A stretch of DNA of 64,000 nt from positions 38,438 through 102,437 of the forward strand of contig JAMQGV010000026.1 of assembly GCA_025994075.1 (NCBI GenBank), in the 5' to 3' direction. Shown piece after piece: positions 58,332 to 64,000 of the stretch; the first letter of the stretch is position 1; each line of letters starts with the position of its first letter. The translations under genes were made by a program, and so were the position numbers. The notes under the pieces are model-generated. The model saw only the letters and a list, made by a program, of their open reading frames with translations. It was not told the origin of the DNA and made no database searches. Origin of the DNA: Vicinamibacteria bacterium (GTDB taxonomy: Bacteria; Acidobacteriota; Vicinamibacteria; Fen-336).

Positions 58332-59200
58332 CTAGCGCCCCAGCGCTTCCTTGACGGCCTGGCCGATCTCGGCCGGCGACTTGACCACGCGGATGCCCGC
58401 GTCGCGCATCGCCTTCATCTTCTCGTCCGCCGTGCCCTTGCCGCCGCTGATGATGGCGCCGGCGTGGCCCATGCGGCGGCCCGGCGGCGCGGTCTGGCCG
58501 GCGATGAAGCCGATCACCGGCTTCTTGACGTGGGCCTTCACGTACTCCGCGGCCTCCTCTTCGGCGCTGCCGCCGATCTCGCCGATCATCACGATCGCCT
58601 CGGTCGCCGGGTCCTCGTTGAACAGGCGCAGGGCGTCGGTGTGGTTGGTGCCGATGATCGGGTCGCCGCCGATGCCCAGGCAGCTCGACTGACCGATGCC
58701 GAGCGCGGTGAGCTGGCCGACGGCCTCGTAGGTCAGCGTTCCGCTGCGGGAGACGACGCCGACCGGCCCGCCCATGTGGATGTGGCCGGGCATGATCCCG
58801 ATCTTGCAGCGCTCGCCGGGCGAGATGATCCCCGGGCAGTTGGGGCCGACCAGGCGGGTCTTCTTGCCCTTGAGGTACTGGGCCGCCTTCACCATGTCGA
58901 GGACCGGGATCCCCTCCGTGATGCAGACGATCAGCGGGATGCCCGCGTCGGCCGCCTCCATGATCGCGTCGGCCGCGCCCGGGGGCGGGACGAAGATCAC
59001 GGAGGTGTTGGCGCCGGCCTTCTCGACCGCCTCGCCGACGGTGTCGAACAGCGGGAAGCCCTCGACCGTCGTGCCGCCCTTGCCGGGCGTCACTCCGCCG
59101 ACCACGTTCGTGCCGTAGTCGCGGCAGCCCTTCGCGTGGAAGGTGCCGTGCTTGCCCATGCCCTGGACGACCAGCCGCGTGTCCTTGCCGCAGAGCACGC

Positions 59201-59204
<4 letters not shown>
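58332..59204 (-). CDS. sucD: Succinyl-CoA synthetase alpha subunit
   Basis: The 290-aa subunit binds CoA ([29 protein letters not shown]) and carries the phosphohistidine H247 ([20 protein letters not shown]). It also has [12 protein letters not shown] and [16 protein letters not shown]. With SucC it converts succinyl-CoA to succinate while making ATP or GTP in the TCA cycle. The ATG overlaps the sucC stop (ATGA). Compared with many relatives, CoA-site GKQGTFH reads GKHGTFH, a small change. Confidence 0.94.
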
Positions 59205-60376
<1,172 letters not shown>

Positions 60377-60455
60377 CTGCTTCCTCTCTGCGTCGCGGGG
60401 GCGCGCTGCTCGGGGACGGATCGCAGGCGGCCGCGTCTAGCGACAGCGGGGGGCG

Positions 60456-60484
60456 ATGTTAGCCGGGCGGGGCCCCGGGTCCAA
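60456..60484 (-). promoter_or_regulatory. Promoter of the sucC-sucD-ndk operon
   Basis: On the minus strand TTGGAC (60484-60479) and TAACAT (60461-60456) are exactly 17 bases apart. The leader to the sucC ATG at 60376 is about 72 bases and ends with GAGAGGAAG before the start. Confidence 0.55.
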
Positions 60485-60509
60485 GTAACATGCCCTGAGG
60501 AGGGCTGCC

Positions 60510-61829
60510 GTGGTGCGAGTGGGGACGCGGGGGGCCGGGACGTTCGTGGCCGGCTTCGCGGCCGGAGCGCTGGCCGCCGTGCTCTACGAGGCGCTGCGCC
60601 CGCGGCGCGGTTTCGACCCGGCGCTGCTCGGGGCGCACGACGCGCCGATCCCGCCGGTCGTGATCGTGCCGGGCATCCTCGGCTCGCAGTTGCTCGACGC
60701 CGAAGGCGACGAGGCCTGGCTCGGCCTCGGCAACATGGTCGGCGCCCACGACATCGCGCTGCCCGCCCGCCTGCCGCTCTCCGAGGCGCACGACGGCCTG
60801 ACGCCGGGCGGCCTGCTGGGCGTCGACCACATCCTGCCGCGCCTGTTCGGCTTCAGCGAGTACGGCGACCTGGTCGCAGTTCTGGAGAGCGCCGGCTTCG
60901 TCCGGGACGGCGTCGGAGGCCGCAGCTACCACGTCTACGCGTACGACTGGCGGCGCGACCTGGTGGAGTCGGCCCGCGGGCTGGGCACCTTCCTCGAGCG
61001 GCTGGCCGCCGAGCGCGGCCGCCCGGGCGAGCGCTTCTGCATCGTCGGCCACAGCATGGGCGGCCTGGTCGCGCGTCTGTTCCTGCGGTACGGCGGGCTC
61101 GATCCGACGGGACCGGTCACCTGGGCCGGCGCCACCCGCATCGAGCGGATGGTGGTCGCGACGGCCCCCAGCGGGGGCAGCATCCCGGCGCTCGAGGCGC
61201 TGCTGCTGGGCAGCCCGGTCGGCTTCTCGACGACTACCCTCGCGGCCTCGGTGTGCGCGACCTTCCCCGCCCTCTACGCGCTGCTGCCGCCGGCCCAGGC
61301 CAAGCCGCTGATCGAGCCAGGCGGGGCGGTGCTGCCAATCGACCTGCTCGACCCTGAGGCGTGGCTGGAGCACGCCTGGGGCCCCTTCGCCGAAGGTGGC
61401 GAGCCCGCCCTGCGCGACTACGCGCGGGCCGCGCTGCTGCGCGCGCGCGATGTGCGCGAGGGGCTGGACCGGGCACCGGCGACCGCCTGCCCGGTGCCCG
61501 TCACCCTGATGGGTGGCGACACGCTGCCGACCCTGGCCCGTGCCGTGTTCGACGGCCGCGGGGTACCCCGCTTCCAGCCGGAGCAGCGCCAGGAGACCGC
61601 GCTCATGTACGAGGCCGGCGACGGCCGCGTCACCCGCGCCAGCCTGCTCGCCTCGCACGTGCCGGGCGCCCGCGAGGACGACGATGACTGCGGCATCCAC
61701 GAGGTGGGCCGCCTCGCGTTCGGGGACGGCGACCACCACGGCCTCTTCGCCGAGCCGGCTTTCCAGAGCGCGCTGCTGCGCGCCCTGCTGCCGCGGCCCT
61801 CCATTGTTGGAGGCCGCCCGCTGGAGTAG
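60510..61829 (+). CDS. LCAT-like alpha/beta hydrolase
   Basis: The 439-aa protein begins with a short hydrophobic segment (FVAGFAAGALAAVLYEAL, residues 12-29), possibly a membrane anchor. It then has VVIVPGILGSQLLDAEG and the nucleophile elbow IVGHSMGGLVARLF with S182, as in lecithin:cholesterol acyltransferase-type lipases. VYAYDWRRDL is also typical of that family, and a late DDDDCGIHEVG and DHHGLFAEP offer candidates for the acid and histidine. It likely acts on lipids or esters. The GTG start has a strong GGAGG site, and the gene diverges from sucC. Confidence 0.78.
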   Translation: MVRVGTRGAGTFVAGFAAGALAAVLYEALRPRRGFDPALLGAHDAPIPPVVIVPGILGSQLLDAEGDEAWLGLGNMVGAHDIALPARLPLSEAHDGLTPGGLLGVDHILPRLFGFSEYGDLVAVLESAGFVRDGVGGRSYHVYAYDWRRDLVESARGLGTFLERLAAERGRPGERFCIVGHSMGGLVARLFLRYGGLDPTGPVTWAGATRIERMVVATAPSGGSIPALEALLLGSPVGFSTTTLAASVCATFPALYALLPPAQAKPLIEPGGAVLPIDLLDPEAWLEHAWGPFAEGGEPALRDYARAALLRARDVREGLDRAPATACPVPVTLMGGDTLPTLARAVFDGRGVPRFQPEQRQETALMYEAGDGRVTRASLLASHVPGAREDDDDCGIHEVGRLAFGDGDHHGLFAEPAFQSALLRALLPRPSIVGGRPLE

Positions 61830-61853
61830 TCTCCCCGGCGGAGGTCTCCTGCC

Positions 61854-62909
61854 ATGGCGCTGAGCTTCACCGCCCGCTCGAAGAGCGCGAGCGTCGCCGA
61901 GCTGATCGCGAAGAAGAACTTCCCGAAGGCTCTCGAGCTGCTGAAGGCGGAGCTCAGGGTCCGCAAGGGCGACGAGAAGCTGCGCATGCAGCTCGCCGAC
62001 GTCCTGCAGCAGACCGGCCGCTCCCGCGAGGCGGTGGAGGTCCTCAACAACCTCGCCGACGACCTCGCGCTCTCCGGGTTCGCCGGCAAGGCGATCGCCG
62101 TCCTGAAGCGGGTGCAGCGCATCCACAAGACGCCCGACGTCGAGGAGAAGCTCTCGTACCTGATCTCCCAGGAGAGCCGCAAGGGGGGCTTCGACCCCTG
62201 GCGCCAGAAGACGCCGGAGGTGCAGCGCCAGGAGATCCCGGAGGGACCCACCGAGATCGGCCTCGAGATGGCGCCGATCAACGTGCCCGAGCCGGCTCCC
62301 GCCGCCGAGCCTCCGCTCTTCGAGACGAGCTCGGACGAGCCTGCCGCCGGGGCGGACCCGGGCACCGACTTCCAGGCTTCGATCGACGACGTCTTCCGCG
62401 ACGAGGTCGCCTCCCTGCTCGAGGACATCTTCAAGGCCGAGGGCATCAAGCCGCAGGCCGTCGATGTGCCGCGCCCGCAGCTCGTCGAGACCCCGCTGTT
62501 CCGCGACTTCTCCCGCGAGGAACTGGTCGAGGTGATCAAGGGCCTCGACCTGCGCACCTTCCAGCCGGGCGAGATCGTGATGGCGGCCGGCGAGGCGGGC
62601 GGCTCGCTGTTCGTCGTCACCACCGGTCGCCTGCGTGCCTACCTGCGCACCGCCGAGCAGCGTTACGTGCAGCTCCGCGAGCTGAAGGAGGGCGACTTCT
62701 TCGGCGAGATCTCGCTGCTCACCGACAACCCGCGCAGCGCGACCGTCACCGCCTCCTCCTACGTCGAGCTGCTGGAGATGGACAAGAAGACGCTCGACGA
62801 GATCTGCTCGCGCCAGCCGCGGGTGCGCGAGGTGCTGCAGGAGTTCTACAAGCAGCGCGCCACGCGCACCGTCGAGGCGGCCGTCGCCGCCGCGCGCGGC
62901 ACGGCCTGA
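61854..62909 (+). CDS. TPR and cyclic-nucleotide-binding domain protein
   Basis: The 351-aa protein has N-terminal TPR-like helices (residues about 10-105: AKKNFPKALELLKAELRVRK, DVLQQTGRSREAVEVLNNLA, FAGKAIAVLKRVQRIHKTPD). An acidic proline-rich linker follows. A cNMP-binding domain occupies about 205-325 (FRDFSREELVEVIKGLDLRT, GGSLFVVTTGRLRAY, EGDFFGEISLLTDNPRSATV). There is no DNA-binding HTH, so it is not a CRP-type regulator. It may pass a nucleotide signal to protein partners. The phosphate-binding loop FGEISLLTDNPRSATV is close to the cAMP/cGMP consensus. Confidence 0.8.
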   Translation: MALSFTARSKSASVAELIAKKNFPKALELLKAELRVRKGDEKLRMQLADVLQQTGRSREAVEVLNNLADDLALSGFAGKAIAVLKRVQRIHKTPDVEEKLSYLISQESRKGGFDPWRQKTPEVQRQEIPEGPTEIGLEMAPINVPEPAPAAEPPLFETSSDEPAAGADPGTDFQASIDDVFRDEVASLLEDIFKAEGIKPQAVDVPRPQLVETPLFRDFSREELVEVIKGLDLRTFQPGEIVMAAGEAGGSLFVVTTGRLRAYLRTAEQRYVQLRELKEGDFFGEISLLTDNPRSATVTASSYVELLEMDKKTLDEICSRQPRVREVLQEFYKQRATRTVEAAVAAARGTA

Positions 62910-63029
62910 TGCGGCGCTAGAATCCGGCGGAAGGACGTCGCGGCTCCCCGCAATCGGCCGCCCGCCCCGGACGCGACGAGAGGAACAACCACCCCGATCG
63001 ATGCAACCCCCTGACATCAAGGAGCGAGG

Positions 63030-63746
63030 ATGAACGCCGCCAAGGCCTTCTTCGGCTCGACCATCGGCCAGAAAGTCGTGATGGCCGTGACCGGCCTGAT
63101 CCTGTTCGGCTTCGTGCTGGTGCACATGGCCGGCAACCTGCAGGTCTACGCAGGACCCACCAAGCTCGACGAGTACGGCGAGCTGCTGCGCAAGGCCCCC
63201 GCCCTGCTCTGGGGCGCCCGCCTGGTGCTGCTCGGCTCGGCGCTCGCCCACGTGTGGGCGATGCTGTCGCTGACCAAGGTCAACATGGACGCGCGGCCCA
63301 CGGGCTACCGCGTCGAGACCTACAAGAAGAGCGACTACGCGTCGCGCACGATGCGGCTGACCGGCATCACGCTCGGCGCCTTCATCGTCTTCCACATCCT
63401 CCACCTGACGACGGGCACCGTGCACCCGCAGTTCGTCGAGGGTGCGGTCCACAACAACTTCGTGTTCGGCTTCCAGGCGCCGCTGGTCTCCGGCTTCTAC
63501 ATCGTGGCGATGCTGTGCCTCGGCCTGCACCTGTACCACGGCGTGTGGAGCATGACCCAGACGCTCGGCCTCGCCCACCCGAAGTACGACCTGCTGCGGC
63601 ACGCGGCGGCCACGGCCTTCGCGGCGATCATCGTGGCCGGCAACATCAGCTTCCCGGTCGCCGTTCTGGCCGGGATCGTGAAGCCCGCCCCGCCCGTGAT
63701 CGCCCAGGCGACCGCGCCCGCGGACGCCGCGAGCGTGAGGGAGTAG
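63030..63746 (+). CDS. sdhC: Succinate dehydrogenase cytochrome b558 subunit
   Basis: The 238-aa membrane anchor has five hydrophobic helices and histidines placed for two hemes: H32 (VLVHMAGN), H74 (ALAHVWAM), H122/H125 (FHILHLTTG) and H167/H170 (GLHLYHGVW). This is the single-subunit, di-heme type B form of Bacillus, epsilon-proteobacteria and Acidobacteria. It holds SdhAB at the membrane and passes electrons to quinone. Its ATG follows CAAGGAGCGAGG, and sdhA starts four bases after its stop. Confidence 0.9.
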   Translation: MNAAKAFFGSTIGQKVVMAVTGLILFGFVLVHMAGNLQVYAGPTKLDEYGELLRKAPALLWGARLVLLGSALAHVWAMLSLTKVNMDARPTGYRVETYKKSDYASRTMRLTGITLGAFIVFHILHLTTGTVHPQFVEGAVHNNFVFGFQAPLVSGFYIVAMLCLGLHLYHGVWSMTQTLGLAHPKYDLLRHAAATAFAAIIVAGNISFPVAVLAGIVKPAPPVIAQATAPADAASVRE

Positions 63747-63750
63747 CACC

Positions 63751-64000
63751 ATGGAACTCAACAGCGCGATCCCCTCGGGCCCGATCGAGAAGAAGTGGGA
63801 CAAGCACCGCTTCGAGATGAAGCTGGTGAACCCCGCCAACAAGCGCAAGTACCACGTGATCGTGGTCGGCTCCGGCCTCGCCGGCGGCGCGGCCGCGGCC
63901 ACCATGGCCGAGCTCGGCTACAACGTCTCCTGCTTCTGCTACCAGGACTCGCCGCGCCGCGCCCACTCGATCGCCGCCCAGGGCGGCATCAACGCGGCCA
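63751..64000 (+). CDS. sdhA: Succinate dehydrogenase flavoprotein subunit (start only)
   Basis: The first 83 codons are in the window. They show an N-terminal extension, the FAD-binding fold [20 protein letters not shown], and [15 protein letters not shown], where the histidine is the usual covalent FAD attachment point. The long N-terminal lead before the fold fits the type B enzyme. The rest, and presumably sdhB, lie beyond position 64000. Confidence 0.9.
   Translation, partial: MELNSAIPSGPIEKKWDKHRFEMKLVNPANKRKYHVIVVGSGLAGGAAAATMAELGYNVSCFCYQDSPRRAHSIAAQGGINAA

Overview
The window is very GC-rich DNA with long, tightly packed genes. It holds an integrated mobile element (about 1-9715) followed by ordinary bacterial chromosome (9716-64000). 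The host is Gram-negative-like: it has lipoproteins with lipoboxes, a class A penicillin-binding protein, a type B succinate dehydrogenase and a large NAD-glutamate dehydrogenase. It also carries DUF4388/J-domain/TPR proteins, CadC-like winged-helix membrane proteins, a FecR/DUF6600 protein and SelB. This mix suggests Acidobacteriota or a neighbouring deep lineage, but no 16S or other decisive marker is present, so that is inference. Four promoters can be read as TTG-type -35 boxes with exact 17-base spacers to TA-type -10 boxes, so a normal housekeeping sigma factor is in use.

Region 1 (1-9715) is the right end of an integrated element. Every gene is on the minus strand, and seven junctions are 4-base GTGA/ATGA overlaps. 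Reading leftward from 9388 there is a protein with a possible C-terminal HTH, an excisionase-like HTH protein, an unknown, an HK97 gp10-like tail protein, a tape measure protein, a small unknown, an HEXXH (zincin-like) protein, another HTH protein, two unknowns and a RepA-like AAA ATPase. Just past the ATPase lie seven copies of an octamer (GGAACGAT) in both orientations, a candidate iteron array. On the right, the element ends at an exact 3' half of tRNA-Phe(GAA) (9671-9715), a displaced attachment site. No integrase, capsid, portal or terminase gene is visible. Tail genes sit directly in a replication/regulation operon, which is the oddest thing in the window.

Region 2 (9816-17545) is a complete six-gene reductive pyrimidine degradation operon: beta-ureidopropionase, dihydropyrimidine dehydrogenase PreA, dihydropyrimidinase, an NCS1 permease, a class III aminotransferase, and CoA-acylating methylmalonate/malonate-semialdehyde dehydrogenase. 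Together they would take up uracil or thymine and convert it to acetyl-CoA or propionyl-CoA. PreA lacks the ferredoxin-like tail and no PreT is present.

Region 3 (17546-32511) holds a short inverted-repeat element, an FAD oxidoreductase, a repeat protein, a CadC-like regulator, a YjbQ protein, and a B12-binding radical SAM gene broken by an 8-base tandem duplication. It continues with the NAD-glutamate dehydrogenase, an FHA-domain membrane protein, and the pdhA-pdhB-pdhC operon behind a clear promoter.

Region 4 (32520-44367) is a long minus-strand series: PilZ protein, selB, a small internally duplicated protein, DUF2304 protein and four glycosyltransferase genes. Two more glycosyltransferase genes diverge on the plus strand. 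This is probably a surface-polysaccharide locus, with GT2/GT4 fusions in both domain orders.

Region 5 (44389-64000) holds RNase R, tRNA-Leu(CAG), an SGNH-hydrolase-like protein, a lipoprotein, a divergent IlvD/Edd-family dehydratase, a PD40 propeller lipoprotein, PBP1A, a FecR/DUF6600 protein and a DUF4388-J-TPR protein. It ends with the sucC-sucD-ndk operon, an LCAT-like hydrolase, a TPR-cNMP protein, and sdhC with the start of sdhA. With pdhABC, this gives the stretch a central-carbon character.
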